DNA of 64,000 bases from Sphingobacterium humi (GTDB lineage: Bacteria; Bacteroidota; Bacteroidia; Sphingobacteriales; Sphingobacteriaceae): assembly GCF_009768885.1 (NCBI RefSeq), contig NZ_WSQA01000002.1, positions 248,001-312,000 of the forward strand, read 5' to 3'. A program made the position numbers and the translations under genes. Below the pieces are notes generated by a model. It saw only the letters and a program-made list of their open reading frames with translations. It ran no database searches and was not told the DNA's origin. Below are positions 18,995 to 28,327 of the stretch, in pieces; position 1 is the first letter of the stretch; each line of letters starts with the position of its first letter.

Positions 18995-20146
18995 TTATTT
19001 TTTACGGATATGTATATTATTACCCTTCACTTGGAATTTGGCTTGGCCATTTTCTTCTAACAACTGCAACAACTCTTCAATGGAAGAAAAACGAGGGAGT
19101 ATGCCCTCAATTTCCAGCTTTTCTAAGGCCGGATCTTCAAACGTATAGCTCATATTATACCATCGGCCTAGCTTCCGAAATACCGACGCTAGAGGCTCAG
19201 CAGCAAACACAAATTGATTTTGGGTCCAGGCAACCTGACTATATACATCAACTTCCCGCACTTCAAGCTGCTGATTTTCAACCCGCGATTGATAACCCGG
19301 GTTTAGGACTTGCTTGCGATCGGGATGACCCGGAATAGCCACTTCTACTTTTCCCTCAATGAGGGTAGTGGTTTCTATACCTTCATTCTGATATGCAGAA
19401 ACATTAAAGGTGGTTCCTAAGACTTTAATTTGTTGCTTTTTGGTTTCTATGATAAACGGAACAAGCTTCCCTTCCGGTTTTTGCTTGGTAATGTCAAAAT
19501 AGGCTTCTCCTTCCAATTGAACCCGGCGCTCCAGCGCTGAAAAGCGTGCCGGAAAGCGTAACTTCGACGTTGCGTTCAACTTTACACGAGAGCCATCGGC
19601 CAAGCGAACGGTATAATCAGAACCTACAGGTACCGCAATTTCTAATTGCTGCCCTTCCAGTTCAGGATATTGTGTATGGAGGGACTCACCGTCCTGATAG
19701 AATAAAGAGTCCGCGATTATTAGCTCCTGTTGATCTTTTCTTAATAAGAGCTCTTGACCATTGGCTAAGCGTAAAACCGCCTGATCCGTTCCCTGAACGA
19801 TGCTAGGTTGGTTGAATCTATTGATCAGTAAAATAGCTGAAATGAATAGTAGTAAACTTGCTGCAATAGCGATGCCTCTACGCCAGTTCCAAAAGGGCTG
19901 CACCTTGTTTTCTTGCTGATGTGCTTGCTCAATGCGGCTCCATAGCTTTTCCTGCGCTGCCTCCATTCGGATTTGTTGTATGGCCTGGTAATCTGCTTTC
20001 CAACCTGGGGCATCAAGGATTTGAGTTAATAGCTGCGCATGTGCAGAATCAGAAGCTAGCCATTCATCGAGGTGTTGCTGATCATCAGTACTCAACTGGT
20101 CTAATTTCTTTAGGGCAATAAGCTTTTGTATCGCAGGTGGAATCAT
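18995..20146 (-). CDS. FecR-family anti-sigma factor with DUF4974
   Basis: 383 residues. The cytoplasmic N-terminal part (1-88) binds sigma and is followed by one transmembrane helix (about 90-108, GIAIAASLLLFISAILLI). The FecR domain lies at about 175-285 (VPVGSDYTVRLADGSRVKLNA, GEAYFDI, VLGTTFNVSAY), and a C-terminal DUF4974 domain (about 312-383) resembles an STN fold. It relays the state of the STN-SusC transporter in the outer membrane to the ECF sigma factor encoded 92 bp upstream. Confidence 0.96.
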   Translation of the reverse strand: MIPPAIQKLIALKKLDQLSTDDQQHLDEWLASDSAHAQLLTQILDAPGWKADYQAIQQIRMEAAQEKLWSRIEQAHQQENKVQPFWNWRRGIAIAASLLLFISAILLINRFNQPSIVQGTDQAVLRLANGQELLLRKDQQELIIADSLFYQDGESLHTQYPELEGQQLEIAVPVGSDYTVRLADGSRVKLNATSKLRFPARFSALERRVQLEGEAYFDITKQKPEGKLVPFIIETKKQQIKVLGTTFNVSAYQNEGIETTTLIEGKVEVAIPGHPDRKQVLNPGYQSRVENQQLEVREVDVYSQVAWTQNQFVFAAEPLASVFRKLGRWYNMSYTFEDPALEKLEIEGILPRFSSIEELLQLLEENGQAKFQVKGNNIHIRKK

Positions 20147-20238
20147 AATCTATTTCGCAGGTTTATAGATAGAACAATATTTGTTAGGGAAATCTTAACA
20201 GAAATTTTAAAAAACTTTAACAAAATGAAATCGGAGGG

Positions 20239-20844
20239 TTAATGCTTAAAGCAACCCGCAAGGAAAAGACTGATGTAGAAGAGGTTTTCTTTGGAGGCCA
20301 CAGTTTTCAGGTAATCCAATCCTTTCTTCTTTTGGACATAGATGCTATTCGAGCTTACCTGTAGGAGTTCGGAAATTTCCTGCACGGAATACCCTTCGAT
20401 ATAGGTTAGCTCCATAATGCGCTTGCACTGCGCTGGTAATTGCTGCAGAATTTGATGCACGCGGTTTAGGGTTTCTACATACAGCAGTTTCTCCAGTTGC
20501 TCGGGGCTGAGTCGCTGGTTGTGATGTTGCAGATTGCTATGATAATCTTTTTGATTTTGATTTAATCGCTTGTTTTTTTCTAACAGATTAAAGGTGGCAT
20601 TTCGGGTGGCCACATATAAAAATGAAGAGAGCTTACTAAAATTGTCAAAGGAGAGTTCTTTCTTCCAAAGTTGAACAAATACATCCTGCACCAGTTCTTC
20701 GGCTTCTTCCAACTCGACCTTGAACTGCATGGCGAACATGCACAATGGCGCATAGAGTTCTTTAAACAGCCTATCAAAGGTTATGCTATTGCCATCCTGA
20801 AATAAAATTGAATCTATTAATTTTCCCCTTTTGTCCAAAAGCAC
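20239..20844 (-). CDS. ECF RNA polymerase sigma factor (FecI/RpoE-like)
   Basis: 201 residues. Region 2 (about 22-90) contains FDRLFKELYAPLCMFAMQF and EELVQDVFVQLWKK. Region 4 (about 128-185) contains LPAQCKRIMELTYIEGYSVQEIS and the helix-turn-helix ISELLQVSSNSIYVQKKKG. No in-frame ATG exists near the start: translation must begin at the GTG at 20844 or the TTG two codons later, both behind an AGAAGGAAG purine tract that could serve as ribosome binding site. It heads the sigma-fecR-susC-susD-tlpA operon, and a well-formed Bacteroidota promoter lies upstream (20884-20915). Confidence 0.94.
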   Translation of the reverse strand: MLLDKRGKLIDSILFQDGNSITFDRLFKELYAPLCMFAMQFKVELEEAEELVQDVFVQLWKKELSFDNFSKLSSFLYVATRNATFNLLEKNKRLNQNQKDYHSNLQHHNQRLSPEQLEKLLYVETLNRVHQILQQLPAQCKRIMELTYIEGYSVQEISELLQVSSNSIYVQKKKGLDYLKTVASKENLFYISLFLAGCFKH

Positions 20845-20883
20845 CTTCCTTCTCTATGAAATTTACACGATCAGCTGCAGCTA

Positions 20884-20915
20884 CAAATTTAGGGTAGAAA
20901 ATCAACATTGCAAAA
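20884..20915 (-). promoter_or_regulatory. Bacteroidota-type promoter of the ECF sigma gene
   Basis: On the minus strand TTTTG (20911-20915) and TAAATTTG (20884-20891) are separated by 19 bp, which fits the TTG-N19-TAnnTTTG consensus of the Bacteroidota housekeeping sigma factor. The expected start site lies about 30 bp upstream of the GTG start codon. Confidence 0.7.
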
Positions 20916-21050
20916 CGGGAATATCCTGCCGTACAAAGTACGCTGTATTACGCAGTCAACATTGTTTCAATGGGTATATTTTTGTAAATTAGTTTAGCAG
21001 TAACCATAGCAAGTAATATGGCTATAACATACCTTAACCCTTAGAATCTG

Positions 21051-21947
21051 ATGGAACTTAAACATATCTGTGTTGCCGGTAGTGGTGTCCTAGGCTACCA
21101 AATCGCCTTCCAAACCGCCTATTATGGTTTTCAAGTCATGGTTTATGATGTTAATGAGGACGCGATTGAAAAAGCCAAGCTAAAGTTTGACCAATTAGCG
21201 CAAGCTTATAAGCGTGATTTAACGGCTCTTGATGAAAGCCTCGCTCATACAAAAAGCAACCTTCAGTATACAACAGATTTGGCGGAAGCACTTCGCTATG
21301 CCGATTTACTCATTGAGGCTATTCCGGAAAATCCGGCTTTAAAAAAGGAGTTTTATACGAAGGCAGGTGAATTGGCTCCTGCGCACTGCATATTTGCGAG
21401 CAACTCCTCAACGATGTTGCCTTCTCAGTTTGCTGCAGATTCCGGCAGGCCAGATCGTTTCTTAGCCTTGCACTTTGCCAACGAAATATGGAAACATAAT
21501 ACTGCTGAAATTATGGGACATGCTGGCACCGACCCTAAGGTGTTTCAGACTGTTGAAGAATTCGCGAAAGCCATCGGGATGATTCCACTCCCCTTACACA
21601 AGGAACAACCTGGATATATTCTAAACTCTTTGCTTGTGCCTTTGTTGGATGCTGCTTGTCATTTACTGGTAAACGATGTAGCTGATGTACAAACCATCGA
21701 TAAGACCTGGATGCTGGCCACAGGCGCACCATTAGGTCCCTTTGCTATCCTCGATGTCGTAGGCTTGAACACGGCGTATAACATCAATAAAATGCGTGCT
21801 GACCTCACTGAGGATCTCTCAAAGGCTAAAATAGCGCAGTACTTAAAAACCAACTTTATCGATCAGGATAAATTAGGTGTCAGCACTGGCGAGGGATTTT
21901 ACACCTATCCTAATCCGGCCTATCAAAATAACGACTTCCTAAAGTAA
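21051..21947 (+). CDS. 3-hydroxyacyl-CoA dehydrogenase family protein
   Basis: 298 residues, the length of a stand-alone HBD/HAD enzyme. An N-terminal Rossmann fold (CVAGSGVLGYQIAFQ, then VMVYDVNEDAI) binds NAD, and the C-terminal helical dimerisation domain begins near PGYILNSLLVPLL. The family's reaction is oxidation of 3-hydroxyacyl-CoA to 3-oxoacyl-CoA. The catalytic His and following Asn are kept in LALHFANE, but the usual HFFNP is altered (A for F, E for P). LATGAPLGPFAILDVVGL corresponds to the G-x-P-x-GPF-x-L-x-D motif of the family. No thiolase or enoyl-CoA hydratase lies nearby, so the pathway is open. It is convergent with the sialidase-like gene. Confidence 0.88.
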   Translation: MELKHICVAGSGVLGYQIAFQTAYYGFQVMVYDVNEDAIEKAKLKFDQLAQAYKRDLTALDESLAHTKSNLQYTTDLAEALRYADLLIEAIPENPALKKEFYTKAGELAPAHCIFASNSSTMLPSQFAADSGRPDRFLALHFANEIWKHNTAEIMGHAGTDPKVFQTVEEFAKAIGMIPLPLHKEQPGYILNSLLVPLLDAACHLLVNDVADVQTIDKTWMLATGAPLGPFAILDVVGLNTAYNINKMRADLTEDLSKAKIAQYLKTNFIDQDKLGVSTGEGFYTYPNPAYQNNDFLK

Positions 21948-21968
21948 GTATTAAGGTAGCTTACTCGT

Positions 21969-23135
21969 TTAGGGCTGTAAGTCTCTAAAATTAGTGATAC
22001 GATGGAAGGTTAAGTAGTTTGCATCGTGATTATTTTGTGCTTTTCGTTTTCCATCAAAAAAGGCCGTACGAGAGAGCACCAAAAGATCCTGACCTTCGAA
22101 GAGCCAATCGACGTATTGAAAGCCGACATGTTCGACATCTTCATGTTCTAAAATAATTTTCACGTCTTCCCAATGGCTTAGGTCTTTGGATTTCCTTAAG
22201 GCTAAAACATTTCGAAAACCACTGGCATACCTCTTTGGGAATTGCTGCGCATATTTATCGAGAATAATATTTGCTAAGGTGTAATAGTATCCTGATTTTT
22301 CATCATATTTAATAACAAACTTCTTGCTGCCACCGGGGAAATCTTTAAATCCTGTATTAGGATCAAAGGTCAAGGTTGAACCATCTGTTGATACCTTCAC
22401 AAATGCTGCTTTTTCATTTTTTGCGGATTGATCTACCCGTAAAATATTCCATAGTTGGTTATTTTTACCGACAACAAAATTACCTTCTAGCCAGCCACCA
22501 AACTTACCATCGAGGTAGGTGGAATCATAATGCAATACATTGGAGATTTTCCAAGACTTCGCATTTAGCAAATCAGCTTCTTCATCGGCATACATTATCA
22601 TAGCACCATAGCGCTTTCCCCAGGTTAAGATGGGGCCATGCGCCGTTTCCATCGGCCGCCATAGCTTTCCCTGATAGTTAACCACCGGCATGGGTGCACA
22701 ATGGAATTCGCCTGTTTTAATCACACCATTTTCCTTCGTGCTGGGCTGTGTCCATGTTTTCCCTCCATCGCTAGAGCGACGGATCATCACGGTACCATGA
22801 TGCCTATCCGGTCCTAATAGGTAAAGATCACCTTTATGCACAAATAAGGAACTCCAAAATGCACCATGGAGCCGACTTACTTTCCGCCATTTCTTTCCTT
22901 GATCTTTGGAAAGGTATATATCCGTGACCGCCTGCTGCCATTCCGAACTTTGAGGGCCAAAGAAATCATGCGAGGCTACATAGTCGCCATTGGGTAAAAT
23001 GGCTAGACTAGGAGAACCGATATATTGTTTTTCATCCGCTGATACATGGGCTACTACGATTCCAGGGACTTGTTGCGCCTTTAACACAGGCGAGAAGGGG
23101 AAGAAGGCTATGAATAGCCAGAATACTTTATGCAT
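21969..23135 (-). CDS. Sialidase-like six-bladed propeller protein, secreted
   Basis: 388 residues with a Sec signal ending near LKAQQ. Two Asp-boxes of the S-x-D-x-G-x-x-W type are visible, SKDQGKKW and SSDGGKTW, as in sialidase/neuraminidase-fold proteins. Database annotation often calls such proteins exo-alpha-sialidase, but I cannot identify the catalytic Arg triad or the nucleophilic Tyr/Glu pair. The activity is thus uncertain and may concern another glycan. It is monocistronic and convergent with the dehydrogenase gene. Other proteins in the window with possible amino-sugar roles are 10 kb away. Confidence 0.78.
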   Translation of the reverse strand: MHKVFWLFIAFFPFSPVLKAQQVPGIVVAHVSADEKQYIGSPSLAILPNGDYVASHDFFGPQSSEWQQAVTDIYLSKDQGKKWRKVSRLHGAFWSSLFVHKGDLYLLGPDRHHGTVMIRRSSDGGKTWTQPSTKENGVIKTGEFHCAPMPVVNYQGKLWRPMETAHGPILTWGKRYGAMIMYADEEADLLNAKSWKISNVLHYDSTYLDGKFGGWLEGNFVVGKNNQLWNILRVDQSAKNEKAAFVKVSTDGSTLTFDPNTGFKDFPGGSKKFVIKYDEKSGYYYTLANIILDKYAQQFPKRYASGFRNVLALRKSKDLSHWEDVKIILEHEDVEHVGFQYVDWLFEGQDLLVLSRTAFFDGKRKAQNNHDANYLTFHRITNFRDLQP

Positions 23136-23186
23136 ATTATTTTGCTTTCGGTTAGGTGATTAGCAATTAAATATATGCATTTTTCC

Positions 23187-23222
23187 ATAAAAAAGAGGCT
23201 GTTTTCAACAAACAGCCTCTTA
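23187..23222 (-). terminator. Rho-independent terminator of the BON/SH3 operon
   Basis: A perfect 12-bp stem, AAGAGGCTGTTT (23193-23204) with AAACAGCCTCTT (23210-23221), has a 5-nt loop and is followed on the minus strand by a T6 run. It lies 17 bp after the stop of the SH3 protein. Confidence 0.92.
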
Positions 23223-23238
23223 TATGCTTACTTAATTT

Positions 23239-23661
23239 TTAAGCTATAGGTTCTAGGTATTGCGCATAGCAATAGCCTTCTTCACCATCTTTCGTTCTAA
23301 CCAACCACCATTGATCATTCGCCCGGCTGATTAAGGTGATCACCTCATCCTTTGCTGCCTTTCCAACAATGGGTTGATCCGTACCTGGACCTTTTCGGAT
23401 ATTCAGATTACTACTTTCGGTAATCACACGAACTTGTGATCCTGATACTGCCGTAGATACATCGACATTCATTACCACATCACCAGAAAGGAAATTAGGG
23501 TCAATCTGATTGTAGATATCCCATAGTTTGTTTTTCACATCAGCATTAGGTGCAGTACCGCGAATTTGCAATACCCCATCCATTTCAGCCACTTGCAATC
23601 CTTCAATTCCTGAAGCATTAGCGGTATCTATAAGTACTTTGTATTTGCTTTGTAGACTCAT
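23239..23661 (-). CDS. BON-like/SH3b domain protein
   Basis: 140 residues without a signal peptide. Residues 1-65 resemble a BON-type alpha/beta domain (MDGVLQIRGTAPNADVKNKL). Residues 75-140 are a bacterial SH3 domain, recognisable from SSNLNIRKGPGTDQPIVG and EGYCYAQYLEP. SH3b domains bind peptidoglycan stems or cell-wall ligands, and BON domains bind membranes. The gene follows the BON lipoprotein by 7 bp and shares its terminator. Absence of a signal means the location is uncertain; it may stay cytoplasmic or be exported in another way. Confidence 0.8.
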   Translation of the reverse strand: MSLQSKYKVLIDTANASGIEGLQVAEMDGVLQIRGTAPNADVKNKLWDIYNQIDPNFLSGDVVMNVDVSTAVSGSQVRVITESSNLNIRKGPGTDQPIVGKAAKDEVITLISRANDQWWLVRTKDGEEGYCYAQYLEPIA

Positions 23662-23668
23662 AATAGGA

Positions 23669-24166
23669 TTATTTTACAATTAAACCAGACATGTCAACTT
23701 TCTTAGGATTTAAGGCGTCCAATCCCATTTTCAAGGCTTGCACACGCGCTTGCTCCAACTCGCCTGTTACGGTGATTACACCATCGACAACGGCTGTTTT
23801 TACCGAAGGGAAATCCTTGGTAAATTCCAATACTTTGGCAGATAAATCAGCATCATTTGTGTTTACCTGAATAGGCTCGGTTGAGATGGAGTTAACCACT
23901 AAGTTATTCACCACCGATTTAACACCTTTCGTGTCTGCTGCTTTTGCAGAGGACTCTACTTGTGCCTTTTCATCGTCAGAGCCTACCGTACCATTCAGTG
24001 TTACCACTCCGTCTTTCACTTCCACTTGCACATTGGGATTTGATTGAATAGCGGTTTCCACTTTTGCCTTCAAATCAGCATCGGAAATCTTCGATTTACA
24101 TGCTATAGTTCCTGATAACAAGGCTATCGAAACTACTAAAACAGAAAAGATTCTTTTAAGATTCAT
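23669..24166 (-). CDS. BON-domain lipoprotein (OsmY-like)
   Basis: 165 residues. The signal ends in SGTIAC with the lipid Cys at 23. Two BON domains follow (about 28-92, DGVVTLNGTVGSDDEKAQVE; about 100-160, DGVITVTGELEQARVQALKM). BON proteins such as OsmY and DolP bind phospholipid surfaces and are linked to envelope stress or osmotic protection. It is the first gene of a two-gene unit with the SH3b protein. No promoter is convincing, but the gap upstream contains the terminator of the previous gene. Confidence 0.9.
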   Translation of the reverse strand: MNLKRIFSVLVVSIALLSGTIACKSKISDADLKAKVETAIQSNPNVQVEVKDGVVTLNGTVGSDDEKAQVESSAKAADTKGVKSVVNNLVVNSISTEPIQVNTNDADLSAKVLEFTKDFPSVKTAVVDGVITVTGELEQARVQALKMGLDALNPKKVDMSGLIVK

Positions 24167-24254
24167 AAATCATTTGTTTTTGTTAGTTAATACTACCTAA
24201 AACTAAACAAAAATGCTGCCTGAAATGTTTTAAAAATTATTTCTGTGATAAGCA

Positions 24255-24277
24255 TAAAAAAAAGGGCATCAGCCCTA
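24255..24277 (-). terminator. Rho-independent terminator after the Gre-like gene
   Basis: AGGGC (24263-24267) and GCCCT (24272-24276) form a short GC stem with a 4-nt loop, followed on the minus strand by T8. It stands about 120 bp after the Gre-like stop codon and before the BON operon. Confidence 0.7.
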
Positions 24278-24371
24278 AGTCATTGTAACAAAATATATTG
24301 AGTTTCGATAAACAATTAAATAAAGAAATTTTCACTATATATTTTTAACAATAACAATGAAAATAGCGGTA

Positions 24372-24397
24372 AAAAGGAAAACTATATTTTTCCTTTT
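24372..24397 (-). terminator. Possible AT-rich terminator at the Gre-like stop codon
   Basis: AAAAGGAAAA (24372-24381) pairs with TTTTCCTTTT (24388-24397), overlapping the stop codon. The T run is part of the stem, so the hairpin is weak. The one at 24255 is the better terminator. Confidence 0.4.
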
Positions 24398-24848
24398 ATT
24401 GAATAGCTAGGATTTTAATCGACTTCCCTTGGAAGGTAATTTCATCTGAAATCCCCTTTCCAAACAATAAAGCGCCAATCGGCGATTGCTTGGACACCAC
24501 CATCACGGTGTGCTCCCCAAGTTTCACTGGTCCGATGGAACTTGCTAAGAGGTAATTGAATTGATTCGTAATCACCAAACTTCCTAATCCTACTACTGAA
24601 GATGCTTGATCGGGTAAGTTGGTTAAAATCTCCTGATCTTGTAAGGCTTGATTTAACTGCTGCTGCAAGCGTGACAATTCCTGTTGGGCCATTTCACGGG
24701 AGGTTTCATACTTATCGCCCATGCTACTTTTCGTATCATTGACAATCGCGTCGTTTGCCCCATCAATGGCGGCCTGTATCTCTTGAATACGGTTTGCAGT
24801 TTTTAGTAGACAGCTTTCAATTATTGCTGTTTTATCAATATCTATCAT
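24396..24848 (-). CDS. GreA/GreB-like C-terminal domain protein
   Basis: 150 residues from the ATG at 24848. The upstream in-frame ATG at 24872 lies inside the terminator hairpin of the preceding gene and is rejected. The N-terminal half is a predicted coiled coil (RIQEIQAAIDGANDAIVNDTK, SREMAQQELSRLQQQLNQAL) like the Gre finger. The C-terminal half has the Gre-type FKBP-like pattern with SPIGALLFGKGISDEI, matching the SPIG-x-A-L-x-G motif of GreA. Gre factors stimulate RNA polymerase transcript cleavage. Bacteroidota relatives are often mislabelled 3-oxoacyl-ACP synthase, which the sequence does not support. The acidic tip residues of true GreA are not obvious, so this may be a Gre-like RNA polymerase-binding protein with another effect. 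Confidence 0.75.
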   Translation of the reverse strand: MIDIDKTAIIESCLLKTANRIQEIQAAIDGANDAIVNDTKSSMGDKYETSREMAQQELSRLQQQLNQALQDQEILTNLPDQASSVVGLGSLVITNQFNYLLASSIGPVKLGEHTVMVVSKQSPIGALLFGKGISDEITFQGKSIKILAIQ

Positions 24849-24854
24849 AACTAT

Positions 24855-24888
24855 TAAAAAATAAAGCGCCAAAATAGCTTTGGCGCTT
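24855..24888 (-). terminator. Rho-independent terminator of the Ala-rich lipoprotein gene
   Basis: AAGCGCCAAA (24864-24873) and TTTGGCGCTT (24879-24888) form a perfect 10-bp stem with a 5-nt loop. On the minus strand the hairpin is followed by TATTTTTTAA. It lies 45 bp after the stop at 24934 and decides the start of the next gene. Confidence 0.9.
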
Positions 24889-24933
24889 CAATTAAAAACC
24901 TAATAACCAATTAATTATTGTAATTAATTTAGT

Positions 24934-25440
24934 TTAGTTTTTTAAAGCTTCTTTTACATTTTCAGCTTTTCTTTCTGCTGCTTCTGCAGCTTCTTTAGCT
25001 TTATCAGCTGTTTTTTGTGCTGCATTATCGATAGCTTCACCAGTTTTATTGGCTGCATCTTTCGTTGCGTCGATAGCGTTATTTACACCATCTTCCACAT
25101 GCTGTCCTGCTGCTTTTGCTGCAGCTTTAGCTTTTTCCCAAGCAGTGTTCGCTTCGTCAGCTGCCTTTTGAGCGGCTTCTTGAGCTTTTTTATCACCACT
25201 TTTAATGGCCGCATCAAGATCAGCTTGTGCTTGTTTTGCTTTTGCTTCTGCATCAGCTAACGCTTGATCAGCTTCTGCATGCATATGACCAGCATGGTCT
25301 TCTGCAGTTTCTAAGGTATGGTCTAAGTGTTCACCTACCGTCGTATCGCCATCATTGTTTTTATCTGCTGATGAGTTATTGTTACATGCTGAAAATGAGA
25401 TCGCACATGCAACGGCTGCTAATAAGGCAATTTTTTTCAT
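24934..25440 (-). CDS. Ala/Lys-rich helical lipoprotein, LEA-like
   Basis: 168 residues from the ATG at 25440, giving the signal MKKIALLAAVACAISFSAC with the lipid Cys at 19; an upstream alternative start would add a polar stretch before it. After an acidic His-containing linker (HLDHTLETAEDHAGHMHA), residues about 55-168 are almost pure amphipathic helix with repeats rich in Ala, Lys, Glu and Asp (for example AAQKAADEANTAWEKAKAAA). This resembles late-embryogenesis-abundant or apolipoprotein-type repeats. Such proteins protect membranes under stress or act as envelope spacers; that is inference from composition. It is monocistronic with its own terminator. Confidence 0.8.
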   Translation of the reverse strand: MKKIALLAAVACAISFSACNNNSSADKNNDGDTTVGEHLDHTLETAEDHAGHMHAEADQALADAEAKAKQAQADLDAAIKSGDKKAQEAAQKAADEANTAWEKAKAAAKAAGQHVEDGVNNAIDATKDAANKTGEAIDNAAQKTADKAKEAAEAAERKAENVKEALKN

Positions 25441-25503
25441 GTTATTATTTCGTTTATGGTTAACATTCAAAGATGCTAAATAACAATAGTTGTACCAAAA
25501 AAA

Positions 25504-26388
25504 TTACTTCGGATAAACTGTTCCTTTTGCCGCTTCTAACGTATTCTTTAATAGACCAATAATCGTCATTAATCCTACGCCACCCGGTACAGGTGTTATC
25601 CAAGATGCTTTAGGGGCAACTGCCTCAAAATCTACATCGCCATACAATTTAAATCCTGACTTAGTTTCAGTTGAGCTCTCCCTGTTAATACCCACGTCGA
25701 TTACAATGGCTCCTTCTTTCACCATTTCTGCGGTAACAAAATTCTTCTTACCAATAGCTGCTACCACGATATCACCTTGAAGAACTTCTTCCTTTAAATT
25801 ATGTGTACGGCTATGGGTTAGCGTTACGGTGCAATTTCCCGGTTGGCTATTGCGCGCCAATAGAATACTCATTGGCGAACCAACGATATTACTACGACCA
25901 ACTACCACAGCTTTCTTACCGGAAGTTTCAATACCATAATGATCTAACATCAACATAATACCGTAAGGCGTTGCAGGGATGAAACAAGGTAAGTTTCGTT
26001 GCATACGGCCTAAATTGATCGGATGAAAACCATCGACGTCTTTACGGTAGTTAATAGCTTCAGTTACTTTCTCCGGATCGATATGCTTAGGCAAAGGCAA
26101 TTGAACAATGAGTCCATCGATAGCATCATCCGCATTGATTTCTTCAATTTTCTGTAATAGCGCTTCCTCGGTAATATCCGCCTCATAATGTAAATTGGTA
26201 GAGTCGAAACCGACTAATTCACAATTTCTCATTTTGCTGGCTACATAGGTTTCCGAACCGCCATCATTGCCGACTAATATCGCTACAAGATGAGGTTTAC
26301 GGCCTAGCTTTTCAGTTAGCTCGGCTGCTTCTCTTTTAATGTCTTCTCTTAGTTTTGCAGAAACTTCTTTTCCGTCAAGTAACTTCAT
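25504..26388 (-). CDS. folD: Bifunctional methylenetetrahydrofolate dehydrogenase/cyclohydrolase FolD
   Basis: 294 residues, normal for FolD. Motifs present: YVASKMRNCELVGF with the catalytic Tyr/Lys region, LIVQLPLPKHID, KDVDGFHPINLGRM, the Rossmann loop VVVGRSNIVGSPMSILL and PVPGGVGLMTI. The enzyme interconverts 5,10-methylene-, 5,10-methenyl- and 10-formyl-tetrahydrofolate in the cytoplasm for purine and formyl-Met supply. It begins 20 bp after lepA and is probably co-transcribed with it. Confidence 0.98.
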   Translation of the reverse strand: MKLLDGKEVSAKLREDIKREAAELTEKLGRKPHLVAILVGNDGGSETYVASKMRNCELVGFDSTNLHYEADITEEALLQKIEEINADDAIDGLIVQLPLPKHIDPEKVTEAINYRKDVDGFHPINLGRMQRNLPCFIPATPYGIMLMLDHYGIETSGKKAVVVGRSNIVGSPMSILLARNSQPGNCTVTLTHSRTHNLKEEVLQGDIVVAAIGKKNFVTAEMVKEGAIVIDVGINRESSTETKSGFKLYGDVDFEAVAPKASWITPVPGGVGLMTIIGLLKNTLEAAKGTVYPK

Positions 26389-26408
26389 GTTATTGGGTTG
26401 ATTTATTT

Positions 26409-28199
26409 TTAGTCAAGTTTTAAAACGGCCATAAATGCAGATTGTGGGATTTCCACGTTTCCAACCTGGCGCATACGTTTTTTACCTTTTTTCTGTTTTT
26501 CTAATAGCTTACGCTTACGGGAGATGTCACCACCATAACACTTGGCTGTTACATCCTTACGCAATGCTGAGATGGTTTCTCTAGCAATGATTTTAGCACC
26601 AATAGAAGCTTGAATACGGATCTCGAATTGCTGACGTGGTAAAAGTTCTTTCAACTTCTCACAGATTTTCTTTCCGAAATCGTAAGCATTACTACGGTGA
26701 ATTAAGGATGACAAAGCATCTACAGGCTCATCATTTAAGCGGATATCCAATTTCACCAAATCCGACGTACGGTAGCCGATCTGATGATAATCAAAGGATG
26801 CATAGCCTTTGGAAATGGTTTTCAACTTATCGTAGAAGTCGAATACAATCTCACCCATCGGCATTTCGAAAACAAGCTCTACCCGGTCAGAAGTCAAATA
26901 AGATTGATTAATGATGGTTCCTCGCTTTTGGATACATAAGGACATTACTGGCCCAACGAATTCCGCTTTGGTGATGATATTTGCCTTAATATAAGGCTCT
27001 TCGATAGAATTTAACTTACTAGGATCTGGTAAATCCGAAGGGTTGTGCACCACTACTTCCTCATTATCCTTGGTTAAGTAAGCGCGGTAAGATACGTTGG
27101 GAACCGTTGTGATAACGGTCATATCGAATTCACGCTCCAAACGTTCTTGGATAATTTCCATGTGAAGCATGCCCAGGAATCCACAACGGAAACCAAAGCC
27201 CAATGCTGCTGAAGACTCCGGTTCGAAAACTAAGGAGGCATCATTTAATTGCAAACGATGCATTGACTCTCTTAATTCTTCAAAATCTTCCGTATCCACC
27301 GGATAAATACCGGCGAATACCATTGGTTTTACCTCTTCGAAACCTTGAATAGCCTGCGTACAAGGACGCTCTTTATGTGTAATGGTATCTCCTACCTTTA
27401 CTTCACGCGCTTCTTTGATCCCTGAAATGATATACCCTACATCACCGGTTTTAATCACCTCTTTCGGAACCTGGTTCAGTTTCAAAGTACCCACCTCATC
27501 GGCAAAATACTCTTTACCCGTAGCCACAAACTTTACACGATCCCCTTTTCTGATTTCACCATTTTCCACTTTGAAGTAGGCCATGATACCCCGGAAGGAG
27601 TTAAAAACCGAGTCAAAGATTAACGCTTGTAAGGGCGCAGTAGGATCACCAACGGGAGCTGCGATGCGCTCGATGATGGCATCTAAAATATCTTGAATCC
27701 CCAGACCTGTTTTACCAGATGCCGGGATAATATCTTCGCGTTTTCCACCAATTAACTCAACGATTTGATCTTTCACCTCCTCCGGCATTGCGCCCGGAAG
27801 ATCCATTTTATTTAAAATAGGAATGATTTCCAAGTCGTGCTCTAAAGCGAGGTAAAGGTTGGAAATGGTTTGCGCCTGAATACCTTGAGAAGCATCAACA
27901 ATTAACAATGCGCCTTCGCATGCAGCGATGGAACGAGAAACCTCATAAGAGAAATCCACGTGTCCGGGCGTATCGATTAAGTTTAACACATAGGTTTGTC
28001 CATCTTTCACATATTCCATTTGGATGGCGTGACTCTTAATGGTGATACCTCTTTCTCTTTCCAAATCCATATTATCCAACAATTGGGCTTGCGCTTCACG
28101 TTGGGTGATGGTCTTGGTATACTCTAATAATCTGTCTGCCAGGGTACTCTTTCCATGGTCAATGTGCGCGATAATACAAAAATTGCGTATATGCTTCAT
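26409..28199 (-). CDS. lepA: Elongation factor 4 (LepA)
   Basis: 596 residues, full length. The G domain has [28 protein letters not shown] and NKMDLP. The rest has the domain order of LepA, with the C-terminal signature around [20 protein letters not shown] and [20 protein letters not shown]. LepA is a ribosomal GTPase that affects translation under ionic stress and late 30S assembly. A TATATTTG element at 28229-28236 on the minus strand is a likely promoter. It is followed by folD. Confidence 0.99.
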   Translation of the reverse strand: MKHIRNFCIIAHIDHGKSTLADRLLEYTKTITQREAQAQLLDNMDLERERGITIKSHAIQMEYVKDGQTYVLNLIDTPGHVDFSYEVSRSIAACEGALLIVDASQGIQAQTISNLYLALEHDLEIIPILNKMDLPGAMPEEVKDQIVELIGGKREDIIPASGKTGLGIQDILDAIIERIAAPVGDPTAPLQALIFDSVFNSFRGIMAYFKVENGEIRKGDRVKFVATGKEYFADEVGTLKLNQVPKEVIKTGDVGYIISGIKEAREVKVGDTITHKERPCTQAIQGFEEVKPMVFAGIYPVDTEDFEELRESMHRLQLNDASLVFEPESSAALGFGFRCGFLGMLHMEIIQERLEREFDMTVITTVPNVSYRAYLTKDNEEVVVHNPSDLPDPSKLNSIEEPYIKANIITKAEFVGPVMSLCIQKRGTIINQSYLTSDRVELVFEMPMGEIVFDFYDKLKTISKGYASFDYHQIGYRTSDLVKLDIRLNDEPVDALSSLIHRSNAYDFGKKICEKLKELLPRQQFEIRIQASIGAKIIARETISALRKDVTAKCYGGDISRKRKLLEKQKKGKKRMRQVGNVEIPQSAFMAVLKLD

Positions 28200-28228
28200 A
28201 TAGGTTATTATGCCTTCAAATTAATTCG

Positions 28229-28236
28229 CAAATATA
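28229..28236 (-). promoter_or_regulatory. Candidate -7 element for lepA-folD
   Basis: TATATTTG on the minus strand matches the Bacteroidota TAnnTTTG -7 consensus and ends 30 bp before the lepA start codon. No good -33 element is seen. Confidence 0.45.
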
Positions 28237-28327
28237 ATTTTTTTAAACGAGCTTTTCTCCTTATTGAAGGCGATTCTTGTAAAATACTTTTGCGGATTAG
28301 GTATTCAGCATATACCCATCAAGCCGG

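Noticed and set aside
21969..23135. Sialic acid utilisation locus together with the epimerase at 9532
   Set aside because: The genes are 10 kb apart, no neuraminate lyase or kinase is present, and the sialidase-like protein lacks identifiable catalytic residues.
24849..24872. Longer N-terminus of the Gre-like protein
   Set aside because: The upstream ATG lies inside the stem of the preceding gene's terminator, so transcripts would not give a usable start there.
25015..25260. Cys/Phe-rich ORF opposite the Ala-rich lipoprotein
   Set aside because: Its odd composition is the reverse complement of Ala/Lys/Glu codon repeats; the lipoprotein with signal and terminator is the real gene.
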